Assembly: GCF_000202635.1 (NCBI RefSeq)
Contig: NC_015125.1
Location: forward strand, 930,001 to 994,000
Source: Microbacterium testaceum StLB037
GTDB lineage: Bacteria > Actinomycetota > Actinomycetes > Actinomycetales > Microbacteriaceae
Direction: 5' to 3'
Length of the DNA stretch: 64,000 bases
Shown: positions 46,517 through 55,222 of the stretch, in pieces
Layout: each line of letters begins with the position of its first letter
Position numbering within the stretch: position 1 is the stretch's first letter
Notes under the pieces: generated by a model
Database searches by the model: none
Seen by the model: the letters and a program-made list of their open reading frames with translations, nothing else
What the model was told of the DNA's origin: nothing
Position numbers and translations under genes: made by a program

Positions 46517-46619
46517 CGCAGGGGCACCGGTCTCTCTCTCAGGTTGACGTCCAGCCTACGGTGCCGACGGAGACGATTGCGCCGGGCGGGCACCTCTCGG
46601 GCACGGTTCGCGCCTGGGA

Positions 46620-46625
46620 TAACAT
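46620..46625 (+). promoter_or_regulatory. -10 hexamer TAACAT of a probable leaderless transcript
   Basis: TAACAT ends six bases before ATG 46632. GAGGA touches the ATG with no spacer, so it is a poor ribosome site and the leaderless reading is preferred. Confidence 0.45.
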
Positions 46626-46631
46626 CGAGGA

Positions 46632-47687
46632 ATGCCTCATGTCTTCGTCGCCGTGACCGGTCAGGAAGACAATCTCGGTGATTCGGTTCTCCGCCGCGGC
46701 CTCCTCAACGCCCTTCGACCGTCGGGAAGCCGCCTGCACATTCTCACCGGCAAGAATTCCCCCGCATACTGCAGCGCTCTCGGTCTGAGCAGCGATGATG
46801 TCGTGTTCACCGACACCAAAGCGTGGATGTCGGCATTCGATCGGTCCGTGGCGTCCTCCGAGCGCACCCACTTCGTCTTCAACGCCGGCGAGGCCCGCAT
46901 CGAGCGGGCGCACTCTTATATCGGCGCCAAGTTACTCGCCAGGCTGACGGCCACCCGCGCTCGCGGAGGGCGCGTCGTCCACACCGGTATCGGCATCCGG
47001 GCCGCACAGGACCGCCGGACGACTCTGGCTCGTCTCGGCCTGCGGACAGCGTCGATCGTCACGTGGCGCGACCAGGTGTCGGCCGACATCACCGGAATCG
47101 GCCGCGTCGAACCCGATTGGGCCTTCGCCCTCGGAAGCCGGAGCGCCGAGAGCGTCTCCGGCGACCGACCACGACTCGTGGTGAGCATGCGCGGCGACCG
47201 GGATGAGCCCGGTGAGGGCTGGTACGCGACGGTGCGCGGGCTCGCCGACGCCGCTCAGCTCGAGCTTCTGGTGGCATCTCAGGTCGTGCGGGACAACGAT
47301 CGCGCGCGACGGATCGCCGCTCGCCTGGGCGACGTCGAGGTGTCGACGTGGGACGAAGGCGACCATGCCCAGCGGGAGAGTGAGATGCGTGCGATCTTCG
47401 CTGGTTCGCGCGCCGTCGTGAGCGACCGGCTCCACGCTCTCGTGATCGGAGCCACCGAGGGGGCGACGCCGCTCGGTTTCACCGCGACCTCGCCGGAGAA
47501 GGTGCGGCGAACGCTCGCGGTCGCCGGCTTGGAGAAAGCCTGCGCCGGCGTCGACGACTTCTCGGACACGGAGCGGGCGACCACCGCCTTGCTGGCGGCT
47601 CTGAGCATGGACACCGATCGCCGGTGCGCGTCCGCTCGGGAGCGGTTGACCTCGCTCACGTCCGAGATGACGCGGGCACTGTCGTGA
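46632..47687 (+). CDS. Polysaccharide pyruvyl transferase family protein
   Basis: The 351 residues show VTGQEDNLGDSVLRRGLLNA at the start and the family signature SDRLHALVIGATEGATPLGF near residue 265. The family (CsaB/WcaK-like) adds pyruvate ketals to sugars from PEP. The middle is diverged (VSMRGDRDEPGEGW), so pyruvylation is probable, not certain. First gene of the 46632-51478 unit; it is followed 28 bases later by the flippase. Confidence 0.8.
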   Translation: MPHVFVAVTGQEDNLGDSVLRRGLLNALRPSGSRLHILTGKNSPAYCSALGLSSDDVVFTDTKAWMSAFDRSVASSERTHFVFNAGEARIERAHSYIGAKLLARLTATRARGGRVVHTGIGIRAAQDRRTTLARLGLRTASIVTWRDQVSADITGIGRVEPDWAFALGSRSAESVSGDRPRLVVSMRGDRDEPGEGWYATVRGLADAAQLELLVASQVVRDNDRARRIAARLGDVEVSTWDEGDHAQRESEMRAIFAGSRAVVSDRLHALVIGATEGATPLGFTATSPEKVRRTLAVAGLEKACAGVDDFSDTERATTALLAALSMDTDRRCASARERLTSLTSEMTRALS

Positions 47688-47715
47688 CCGCGGCTGCCCA
47701 TCGAGGGCGACCGCA

Positions 47716-49182
47716 GTGACGTCGACCCTGTCCTCGAGCGCCGCTCGGGGCGGTGCGGTGACTCTGGGGTTCCAGGCCGTCCGCCTCATCATCATGTTCG
47801 GGTCGCTCGTCGTCCTGGCGCGGCTGATCGATCCCGCTTCGTTCGGCCTCATGGCCATGGTCACCTCGATCATCGGCGTCGCCGAGATCTTCCGCGACTT
47901 CGGTCTCTCCATGGCGGCGCTCCAGGCGCGGGATCTGACCCGGGGCCAGCAATCCAATCTGTGGTGGATCAACTTCGGGATCGGCTTGCTGCTGACATCC
48001 ATCGTCTTCGCTCTCGCCGTGCCTATCTCGTCGTTCTACGGAGAGCCCGATCTGGTCCTCGTGGTCCAGGTGATGTCGGTGACGTTTCTTCTCGGCGGAG
48101 CGTCGACGCAGTTCCGCGTTCACATCAACCGGGGCCTGCGGTTCGTCGCCCTCTCGATCACCGACGTCGTGCCGTACCTTCTCTCGACCGTGCTCGCGAT
48201 CGTACTGGCTGCCTCCGGCGCGGGCCTCTGGGCTCTCGTCGCTCAGCAGGTAGGTACCGCCGCCTTCGGCCTCGTCCTCGCGGTTGCCTTGGCGCGATGG
48301 TTCCCGGGTCTGCCTCGGCGCGGCGAGGACATGTCGACCCTCCTCCGTTTCGGCGTGAGCCTCGCAGCCACCCAGGTGCTCGGATACGCCACACGAAACC
48401 TCGACAGCATCTCCATCGGCCGGGTGTGGGGGGCCGTCGAGCTCGGGGCCTACGACCGCGCCTATCAACTGATGGTTCTGCCGATCAATCAGATCAACAC
48501 GCCGTTGTCGCGCGTGGCTGTTCCCGTGCTGTCGCGCTTGAAGGGGGAAGCCGATCGTCTGATCGCCTACGTGCGCCAGGCGCAACTCGTTGCCCTGTAC
48601 GTCACGGGCGCGATCTTCTCGCTCCTCGCCGCTCTCGGTCCGCAGATCGTTCTCTTCGTGCTGGGCCCGGACTGGGGTGATGCCGGAACCCTGGTGAGCC
48701 TTCTGGCAATTGGTGGCGTCTTCCGCTCTCTCGTGCAGATCTGCTTCTGGATCTACATGTCGCAGGGGTATGCCACGCAGCAATTGCGCTACTTCCTCGT
48801 GTCGCAACCCCTGCTCATCGGCACGATGCTGACCGGTCTGCCTTGGGGGGCCGACGGGGTCGCGCTCATGTACTCCGTCGCCTACGTCCTCTACTGGGCC
48901 GCGTCGCTCATGTGGGTCGGACGGGTCGCCTCCCTCAACGTCGCCCCCATGTTCGTGGACGTCGCCCGGGCGCTCTTGATCTTCGCCGCTCCCGGCGCCG
49001 TGGCCGCCTACGTCGTCGTCCACCTGGCAGGGCAGCTCCCCTCTCCGATCGCCCTTCTTCTCGCCCTGCTGGCGGCTATGGCGTGGTATGCGCTCTCCTG
49101 GCTCCTTGTGCCGCGAGTTCGGAAAGACCTGAATACTCTGAGAGCATTTGGTATGAAGGCATTGTCGCGGAAATCAAAATAG
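47716..49182 (+). CDS. Wzx-like polysaccharide flippase (copy 1)
   Basis: The 488-residue protein has about 14 helices and the opening GAVTLGFQAVRLIIMFGSLV, with RLIDPASFGLMAMVTSI, typical of the polysaccharide transporters of the MOP superfamily. It moves lipid-linked units across the membrane. GTG start. Related in function, but not closely in sequence, to the gene at 61438. Confidence 0.9.
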   Translation: MTSTLSSSAARGGAVTLGFQAVRLIIMFGSLVVLARLIDPASFGLMAMVTSIIGVAEIFRDFGLSMAALQARDLTRGQQSNLWWINFGIGLLLTSIVFALAVPISSFYGEPDLVLVVQVMSVTFLLGGASTQFRVHINRGLRFVALSITDVVPYLLSTVLAIVLAASGAGLWALVAQQVGTAAFGLVLAVALARWFPGLPRRGEDMSTLLRFGVSLAATQVLGYATRNLDSISIGRVWGAVELGAYDRAYQLMVLPINQINTPLSRVAVPVLSRLKGEADRLIAYVRQAQLVALYVTGAIFSLLAALGPQIVLFVLGPDWGDAGTLVSLLAIGGVFRSLVQICFWIYMSQGYATQQLRYFLVSQPLLIGTMLTGLPWGADGVALMYSVAYVLYWAASLMWVGRVASLNVAPMFVDVARALLIFAAPGAVAAYVVVHLAGQLPSPIALLLALLAAMAWYALSWLLVPRVRKDLNTLRAFGMKALSRKSK

Positions 49183-49225
49183 CCAGCCGCGTTCTCACGA
49201 GGTGATCCCCAGGGGGCCGAGGGAA

Positions 49226-51478
49226 ATGACCGAAGAACGTTCTGGATTTCCCGATCGACGTGCTCTGCTGGGGCTCGGCACCATCGGTGTCGCCGCCGGC
49301 GTCGCCGGTAGTGTCCTTCGCCCGCAGCCCGCGCACGCCGCTGATCCGGTGACCTCGGTGAACGGCAAGACCGGTGCCGTCGTGCTCACGGCAACAGATC
49401 TGGATGCTGTGCCGACGTCGGAACTACGGTCCTTCGTGACCGTGGCGAGCCCGGATAGGTTCCCTGGAATCGATCCCACGGGAGCCGCCGAATGCGCGGC
49501 GCCGTTCCAAGCCGCACTCAACGCCGTCGCTCCGGGGGGCACGCTGTTCGTCCCGCCCGGACGATACCGCCTCGGGGCTTCGCTCCAGGTCCCCCCCAAC
49601 ATCACGATCTCCGCGCCCCATCGTCAGGCCGTTCTCGTCAGAGACGGGCACAAGGGAATCATCGTGCGGGCCTACGGTTCGCACAGCGCGCCCATTCAGA
49701 CCACGGAGAACCCGGCGCGGGTCGAGGTGACCGAAAACGGACAGGTGACGGGCGTGATGCAGGTGCGCCTCGCGTCCGCGCCGAACGGCTGGAACCGTGG
49801 CGACATCGTGAAGATCTTCGCCGACGACGCCATCCCCGGCAGCAGACGCACCGAAGGTGCCAGCAGCATCCCTCGCGTGGGCGAGTACATGCGCATCCAC
49901 TCCGTCTCCGGCACGACCGTGCAGCTGAACGGCTGGGCCTTCGAGAATTACACGTCGAACGTCCGGTTGGCGAAACTCGACGACAAGACCGTCGCGATCG
50001 ACGGGCTCGCCTTCGACGTGAGCGACGCCAGCTTCGCCAGCACGGATGCACCCGAATGCGTACTGCGCTGCGACTCGCTTCGGTCGCCCCGCCTGACGAA
50101 CGTGCGCATCATCCGCGCGGCCGGAATCGCGATTCAGATGCGCTCCTGCGCTGGCTACTACATCGAGAACGCCGAGATCACCACGGCAACGGACAACCCC
50201 AGCGCGGGCGTGTTCGGGTACGGAATCCACGATGTCTCCTGCAATGGCGGCCTCGTCGTCGGTGGCATCGCGCGATATGTGCGTCACGGCTACAGCGACA
50301 AGTCGACTGAGGTGCCGGCGAACAGCCAGAACACGATGATGTACGGACGCACGCTGTTTCCCCGAATCACGGGCATGCAGGTCGTCGGCGCGTCGTCCGC
50401 GGGCTTCGATACGCACCAGGAGTCGTACGGCGTGCACTTCGACGGCTGCATCGCCCGCGCAACGACGAGCAGCGGTTTCAGTCTCCGGGGCAGCGGCCAC
50501 CGATTGACCAACTGCTCGGTGATCGGTGGACCGATCGCCCTCCAGGTGTTCACCGAGACCTCAGGCGGCCGAGGTACGGGCGATACCCGCCACATCACGG
50601 TCGACGACTTCCGCACCGAAGACAGCAGCACCGTCGTGCAGTGTTCGATCCGTGAAAGCGCCCATGATCAGCGCGGCATCCAGGACACGGAACGGAACTT
50701 GACGATCAAAGGACTGCACGCTCGGGGTGCACGGCGACTCGCCCGCATCACGAATGCCCGGGTCCGCATCACCGACTTCGACGTGACGGCGTCAGATCTC
50801 CCCGAGTTCGCCTTCATCCAGAACACGAACAGTCGACTCGACCTCATCGACGGTCTCGTAGATCTGGAAGCGGTGACAAAGGTGGAGAACAACCGCAACC
50901 GCATCCTTCGCTCCACGACCGACAGCCCCTCCCCGGGCTCGCGTGTTCTGATAAGGGGACTCCGCGTCCGCGCGAGCACGTTCTATGCGACGCAGTGCGC
51001 CGTCGGGCCGTTCGAGACGGACGTGACGACCGACATCGACGCTCAGGTCGAGATGGAGACGCCCTTCCCCGTCATGCCGGGAAATCTGGGGGCATCTCCG
51101 CGATGCACCTTCGGATGGACCACATGGGTGCAGGAGGATTCCGCAGCGTCGCTGTCGTCGTCGGGCTCCGCCACGTTCATCAACGCCGCACTCTCCGGCT
51201 CGCTGCGCGCCGCCACCCGCGCACCGGACGAGTTGATCCTCCTGCTGGCCACACTCAGCGACGGCGTCTCTCGCGATCTCGGCAAGCTGGAACGAGGGCG
51301 CAAGCTCGGACAGCGTCTGAGCATCCTCGTCGCGCGCGCGGACAACGGGGCGACTCTACGCGTCCGCAACGGATCGGCCTACGGCGTGTCGCTCGGGTCG
51401 CAATCCTCGATCACGCTGGGCAATGGCGGGCAGCTGCATCTCTTCTGGGGCGGGTCGACCTGGCGCCTCCTGTCGTGA
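49226..51478 (+). CDS. Tat-exported beta-helix protein with phage-tail-like N-terminal motif
   Basis: From ATG 49226 the 750-residue protein has DRRALLGLGTIGVAAGVAGS, a twin-arginine signal with cleavage near AHA-AD (residue 38). It then has VTSVNGKTGAVVLTATDLDA, the small repeat that starts many phage tail-fibre and minor tail proteins, and a pectate-lyase-3-like stretch (GIDPTGAAECAAPFQAALNA), a right-handed beta-helix over about 400 residues and a C-terminal beta domain. Tail-spike-like plan suggests polysaccharide binding or cleavage. A GTG at 49202 is an alternative start. Last gene of its unit. Confidence 0.8.
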   Translation: MTEERSGFPDRRALLGLGTIGVAAGVAGSVLRPQPAHAADPVTSVNGKTGAVVLTATDLDAVPTSELRSFVTVASPDRFPGIDPTGAAECAAPFQAALNAVAPGGTLFVPPGRYRLGASLQVPPNITISAPHRQAVLVRDGHKGIIVRAYGSHSAPIQTTENPARVEVTENGQVTGVMQVRLASAPNGWNRGDIVKIFADDAIPGSRRTEGASSIPRVGEYMRIHSVSGTTVQLNGWAFENYTSNVRLAKLDDKTVAIDGLAFDVSDASFASTDAPECVLRCDSLRSPRLTNVRIIRAAGIAIQMRSCAGYYIENAEITTATDNPSAGVFGYGIHDVSCNGGLVVGGIARYVRHGYSDKSTEVPANSQNTMMYGRTLFPRITGMQVVGASSAGFDTHQESYGVHFDGCIARATTSSGFSLRGSGHRLTNCSVIGGPIALQVFTETSGGRGTGDTRHITVDDFRTEDSSTVVQCSIRESAHDQRGIQDTERNLTIKGLHARGARRLARITNARVRITDFDVTASDLPEFAFIQNTNSRLDLIDGLVDLEAVTKVENNRNRILRSTTDSPSPGSRVLIRGLRVRASTFYATQCAVGPFETDVTTDIDAQVEMETPFPVMPGNLGASPRCTFGWTTWVQEDSAASLSSSGSATFINAALSGSLRAATRAPDELILLLATLSDGVSRDLGKLERGRKLGQRLSILVARADNGATLRVRNGSAYGVSLGSQSSITLGNGGQLHLFWGGSTWRLLS

Positions 51479-51554
51479 CGTCCGCACCCAGCGACGATAA
51501 GCCGCCCGGCCACCGATCACGTCTTCACGCCCCGGAACAGACGCCGGAACACTC

Positions 51555-53093
51555 TCAGTCGACGACCCGTCGCCAGAACTTGAAGCCGACGATCTCGCCC
51601 TCGAGTCGATACGACCCGGTGACGAAGGCATCCAACTGCGGGAAATGATCCTTCTCGGGCGGGCACCAGTCCGAAATGCCGCAGGACGTCGGCGACTCGA
51701 CGATGAGCGCCGGAGGTCGGGAGGCGATGTCGTTGAAATACTGCTGCGGGAGTTCGCCGTACCCCTGCTCCACGGGGAGGGAATACGTGATGGACGTCGG
51801 CGAGAGCCGGTCGGCTGCAGCAAGGATCCACGTCTCCGCGCCGTGGACGAGCACGCGGTCATCGGGTGACGTCTCAGCGATCACCCGATCGATGATCTGC
51901 CGTTGGTACGACCCCGCTACGAAGGCGCCCGCATCGGAGCGGAACCAGAGTCCATAGGCGGTCGCGGCGACCGAGCTCGAGAGCGCCAGGGCGATCACAG
52001 CCGTGATCGACGCGGCCACCGGGAGAGCGCGTCGGGTGAAGACCCGGGCCACCGCCCCCGGCGGTACCGAGGGCACCAGTTGCGACGCCACCACGACCAA
52101 CGAGACGGCGAAACCGGCGATCGCCACGATGAGATAGTGCGGGTACGGACGACCGGAGACCATCTGCGAGAGGGCGTCGATCCCCCCCACCCCGATGAAC
52201 ACCGCCGCGATCATGCTCGCGCGCGCCGGCGCGGCATCCTGTCGGTGCCGATGAATCGCCCCGGCGACGAGGGTGAGACACAGCACGGCCACCACGGCGC
52301 TGGACACCAGGATCTGCGCGAGCGTCGTGAACGCGGCGAGGCGTTCGCTCACGGGGGCGCCGCCCGAATAGAAGAGGTTGTACCGGAGATACTGATCGGC
52401 CGCTGCGCGCAGCGCGTTACCGCTCCACAGCCACAGGACGAGCGCTCCACCGATCAGCAGCACGACGGCCGAGACCACGACGGCGAAGATCATGCGGCGA
52501 CGGCTCACGATGACGATGAGCACAGCGAGGGCCAGAAGGCCCAGGACGTTGTTCATACGAGTGAACAGACCGACCGCCAGGGCCAGACCCACCACCGCCC
52601 CGACGAGGGAAGCGAGCCGCGCCGACGGTTCCTTTCCGACGCGCAGAGCCGCCTCTGCCACGACGGAGTAGGCCACGATCTGCGCGGGGAACAACCACGT
52701 CTCGGTGAAGTTACCGCCCTCGAAAACGGCGAGGTAGCTCACTCCTGTGAGAACGATCGCGGGCACCGCCCACAGACCCAGCCGGCGAGACCAGAGCACA
52801 CCCGCCACGGCGAGCCCGACGGCGAGAGCGAGACCCTCCAGGAGGGGCGCGCCCACGATGCCGCCCCCGACCCGCCACGCCACGGCTTCGATCGCAGCCA
52901 GCAGCGGGCCCTTGTGGTCCCATGAATCGACATAGGGCATGCCGCCTCGGGCCGTCACCATGCCTGTGTAAAGGAAAACCCCGGAGTCGCGACCGAGGTT
53001 TCCCGAGACGACCATCGGCACCGTGGCGAGGAGGGACACGAAGACGGCCGTCGCCATCGCGGCGAGCGCCGCGGGGGCTCGCAGGGCTCTCAT
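51555..53093 (-). CDS. Polytopic membrane glycosyltransferase of the GT39/ArnT-like type
   Basis: From ATG 53093 the 512-residue protein has about 11 helices. The first outer loop reads GNLGRDSGVFLYTGMVTARG and then PYVDSWDHKGPLL, with the acidic DxD-like residues usual for lipid-phosphate-sugar dependent C-type transferases. The last 130 residues are an outside alpha/beta domain. It probably adds a sugar on the outer face. ATG overlaps the VanZ gene stop. Confidence 0.8.
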   Translation of the reverse strand: MRALRAPAALAAMATAVFVSLLATVPMVVSGNLGRDSGVFLYTGMVTARGGMPYVDSWDHKGPLLAAIEAVAWRVGGGIVGAPLLEGLALAVGLAVAGVLWSRRLGLWAVPAIVLTGVSYLAVFEGGNFTETWLFPAQIVAYSVVAEAALRVGKEPSARLASLVGAVVGLALAVGLFTRMNNVLGLLALAVLIVIVSRRRMIFAVVVSAVVLLIGGALVLWLWSGNALRAAADQYLRYNLFYSGGAPVSERLAAFTTLAQILVSSAVVAVLCLTLVAGAIHRHRQDAAPARASMIAAVFIGVGGIDALSQMVSGRPYPHYLIVAIAGFAVSLVVVASQLVPSVPPGAVARVFTRRALPVAASITAVIALALSSSVAATAYGLWFRSDAGAFVAGSYQRQIIDRVIAETSPDDRVLVHGAETWILAAADRLSPTSITYSLPVEQGYGELPQQYFNDIASRPPALIVESPTSCGISDWCPPEKDHFPQLDAFVTGSYRLEGEIVGFKFWRRVVD

Positions 53094-53566
53094 CGTCGCG
53101 CCTCTTCCAGGGTGATGACGTGTCGATCGCGCCAGCGCGCCAGCACGCGGCGGTCGCGTTCGTGCACGGCGAGGACGATGAGCGCAGCGACGCCAACGCC
53201 GATCCACCCGCCGAGTGAGTTGGCGACGACGTCGTTGAGGGTCGCGAAGCGCGCCGGGAGGAAGAGGAGCTGGGCACCCTCCAGGCTGAGCGAGACGAGC
53301 GGGACGAGCGGGAGCGCCAGCCAGAGCACGCGCGTCGGGAACACGAGGGAGAGGAAGAACCCGAGAGGGATGAACATCAGCACGTTGGCCGTGGCTTCGA
53401 ACCACCGATAGCCGTACCAGCTGGGGACGCCGTTGCGGTGCAGCACGGCCAGGAGACGCTGGATCGCACTCTCGTAGCCCTGGTCGATCGGTGTCGGCCA
53501 GAGCGTCGCCATCAGGACGACAGTGAGACAGATACCGAGGCCCGCGGCCGCGACGAGCAGTCGCAC
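53090..53566 (-). CDS. VanZ-like membrane protein
   Basis: The 158-residue protein has four helices and VanZ motifs: NVLMFIPLGFFLSLVFP and LEGAQLLFLPARFATLNDVV, then NSLGGWIGV. VanZ-type proteins often occur in envelope clusters; the biochemical role is unsettled. The GTG start lies one base after the preceding stop. Confidence 0.88.
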   Translation of the reverse strand: MRLLVAAAGLGICLTVVLMATLWPTPIDQGYESAIQRLLAVLHRNGVPSWYGYRWFEATANVLMFIPLGFFLSLVFPTRVLWLALPLVPLVSLSLEGAQLLFLPARFATLNDVVANSLGGWIGVGVAALIVLAVHERDRRVLARWRDRHVITLEEARR

Positions 53567-53567
53567 G

Positions 53568-54359
53568 TCAGCCGCGCGCGGGGGCGGTCCCGGCGGCGCG
53601 CGTGCGGGCCCCCCGGCCCACCGTCACGATGTCGACGCGCCAGAGCTCGAGGAGTGCTCGAGCCGCGAAGCGGATGAGTCGCCTGGGCGGAAGCACCTGC
53701 CGCGATCGTCCCTCACCCCACATCGTGCCCTGCGCGGCCAGCGCGCGGCGGGGGATGCTCTCCACGGCGACGTAACGCATGCGCAGTCCGGAGCGCGCCT
53801 CCGCGATGGAGAAGTGCACGTGCGGAACGAGGGCGTCGGCGGGAACCCCGTCGACGAGGACGCGGAGAGTGTCCGGACGGTAGGCGCGCAACGGAGTGTT
53901 CACGTCGGGTACCGATCGACCGCACAGCACGAGCACCGCGAGGCGGACGAGACCGCTCAGCCCGCGGCGGAACCACGGGTCGGTGCGCCCTCGACGGACG
54001 CCGTGGACGACATCCGCGTCCACGTCATCGAGGGCGAGAGCGACCCGCGCGATGTCGTCGCCGTAGAACTGCCCGTCGCCGTCCACATGGACGACGATCG
54101 GGGAACCCTCACGAAGTCCCTCCGCATATGCCGCGAGCGCGGTGGGCCCGTGCCCGCGGTTGCGCGGCGCCCGCACGACTTCCGCGAGACCGTCAGCCGC
54201 TGCCGCCGTCTGATCGGTGGATGCGTCGTCGAGGACCACGATCGACACCGGAATGTCGACGGCATCGAACGAGGCGCGGATTTCGGCGAGAAAAGAGGGA
54301 AGAGCCTCGGCCTCGTTGTAGGCCGGTATCACGACGACGACCCGGTCTCTCTCCCGCAC
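53568..54359 (-). CDS. Glycosyltransferase family 2, polyprenyl-phosphate sugar synthase type
   Basis: From GTG 54359, with CGGAGA eight bases before it, a 263-residue GT-A enzyme: VVVVIPAYNEAEALPSFL, DDASTDQTAAAADGL, and the metal site HVDGDGQFYGDDI. It is of the kind that loads a sugar on undecaprenyl phosphate (like DPM/GtrB), which suits the GT39-like enzyme and GtrA protein beside it. An upstream ATG would overlap the divergent gene at 54422 and is not chosen. Confidence 0.85.
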   Translation of the reverse strand: MRERDRVVVVIPAYNEAEALPSFLAEIRASFDAVDIPVSIVVLDDASTDQTAAAADGLAEVVRAPRNRGHGPTALAAYAEGLREGSPIVVHVDGDGQFYGDDIARVALALDDVDADVVHGVRRGRTDPWFRRGLSGLVRLAVLVLCGRSVPDVNTPLRAYRPDTLRVLVDGVPADALVPHVHFSIAEARSGLRMRYVAVESIPRRALAAQGTMWGEGRSRQVLPPRRLIRFAARALLELWRVDIVTVGRGARTRAAGTAPARG

Positions 54360-54421
54360 CTTGGATTCTCCGCTCTCTCCCGAGCACAATTCGCCCGGTG
54401 CATCCCCCGAACATGTAGCGT

Positions 54422-54904
54422 ATGACACTCGTGGGGCGCAGCCGGAATCTTCGTCGTGCCGGCGCACTGTCGGCACGGTTCCTCATCGTCGGTGCGATCA
54501 GCACCGCGATCGAGGTGGCGGCGTTCAATCTGCTGCTCCTCGCGGGGTTCGGTCCCGTCGCCGCGAAGGTCATCGCGTCACTGATCGCCCTGGTCAACGC
54601 GTACGTCGGAAACCGCCAGTGGGCGTTCCGTTCTCGGTCCCGCGCCGGCGCGGGTCGTCAGATGGTGCGGTTCCTCATCGTCAACGCCGTGTGCACGGCG
54701 ATCGGCGCCGGATCGGTATGGCTCGGCGTCCAGGCGCTGAACGCGTTGTTCGGCGACGCGGGCCCCGCGGGCCTCAACATCGTGAATCTGGCGTCCATCG
54801 CCGCCGTCACGGTGATCCGGTTCTTCCTCTACCACTACGTGGTGTTCCCTCGGGAGGCGACGATGCCGGGGCCGGATGAGGGGTCGGGTAGGCTCGCCCC
54901 GTGA
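54422..54904 (+). CDS. GtrA family flippase-like protein
   Basis: The 160-residue protein has four helices and FLIVGAISTAIEVAAFNLLL plus YVGNRQWAFRS, the GtrA signature. GtrA proteins are thought to flip polyprenyl-phosphate sugars. With the divergent GT2 and the GT39-like gene it makes a three-part glucosylation-type system (flip, load, transfer). No ribosome site stands before the ATG. Confidence 0.88.
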   Translation: MTLVGRSRNLRRAGALSARFLIVGAISTAIEVAAFNLLLLAGFGPVAAKVIASLIALVNAYVGNRQWAFRSRSRAGAGRQMVRFLIVNAVCTAIGAGSVWLGVQALNALFGDAGPAGLNIVNLASIAAVTVIRFFLYHYVVFPREATMPGPDEGSGRLAP

Positions 54905-55182
54905 AAACGGCCCCCCGCGTCCTCGGCACCCTGTCCCTGCTCGCGGCTCTGGGAGCGGTCGGGGTCCAGGTACTGGTGGTCGGTCTGCTGTGGGGCGCGT
55001 TCCTCCAGCCCCTCCCTCTGTCCAGCACCCTGACGCTGGGGGTGGGCGGCGCTGTGCTCGGCTTTGCGCTCGCTGTCGTCGGTGCCATCGTGCGCCGCGG
55101 CGTCGGCCCGCTGCTGGCGATCGCGGGCCTGATGAACCTCGGCCTGCTGGCCGGGTACGCCTACCTCTTCAGCGTTCTCTGA
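54901..55182 (+). CDS. Small three-helix membrane protein
   Basis: A 93-residue hydrophobic protein starting at a GTG that overlaps the GtrA stop (GTGA). Three helices, with short charged loops (VRRG). No family recognised. The coupling suggests it assists the GtrA protein. Confidence 0.7.
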   Translation: MKTAPRVLGTLSLLAALGAVGVQVLVVGLLWGAFLQPLPLSSTLTLGVGGAVLGFALAVVGAIVRRGVGPLLAIAGLMNLGLLAGYAYLFSVL

Positions 55183-55222
55183 CCCTCGACGCGACGGGCA
55201 TCGACGCGACGCTCCGGCCGGC

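Noticed and set aside
49226..51478. Prophage remnant based on the tail-like motif
   Set aside because: No phage structural, integrase or lysis gene lies nearby, and a Tat signal peptide marks it as an exported cell protein.
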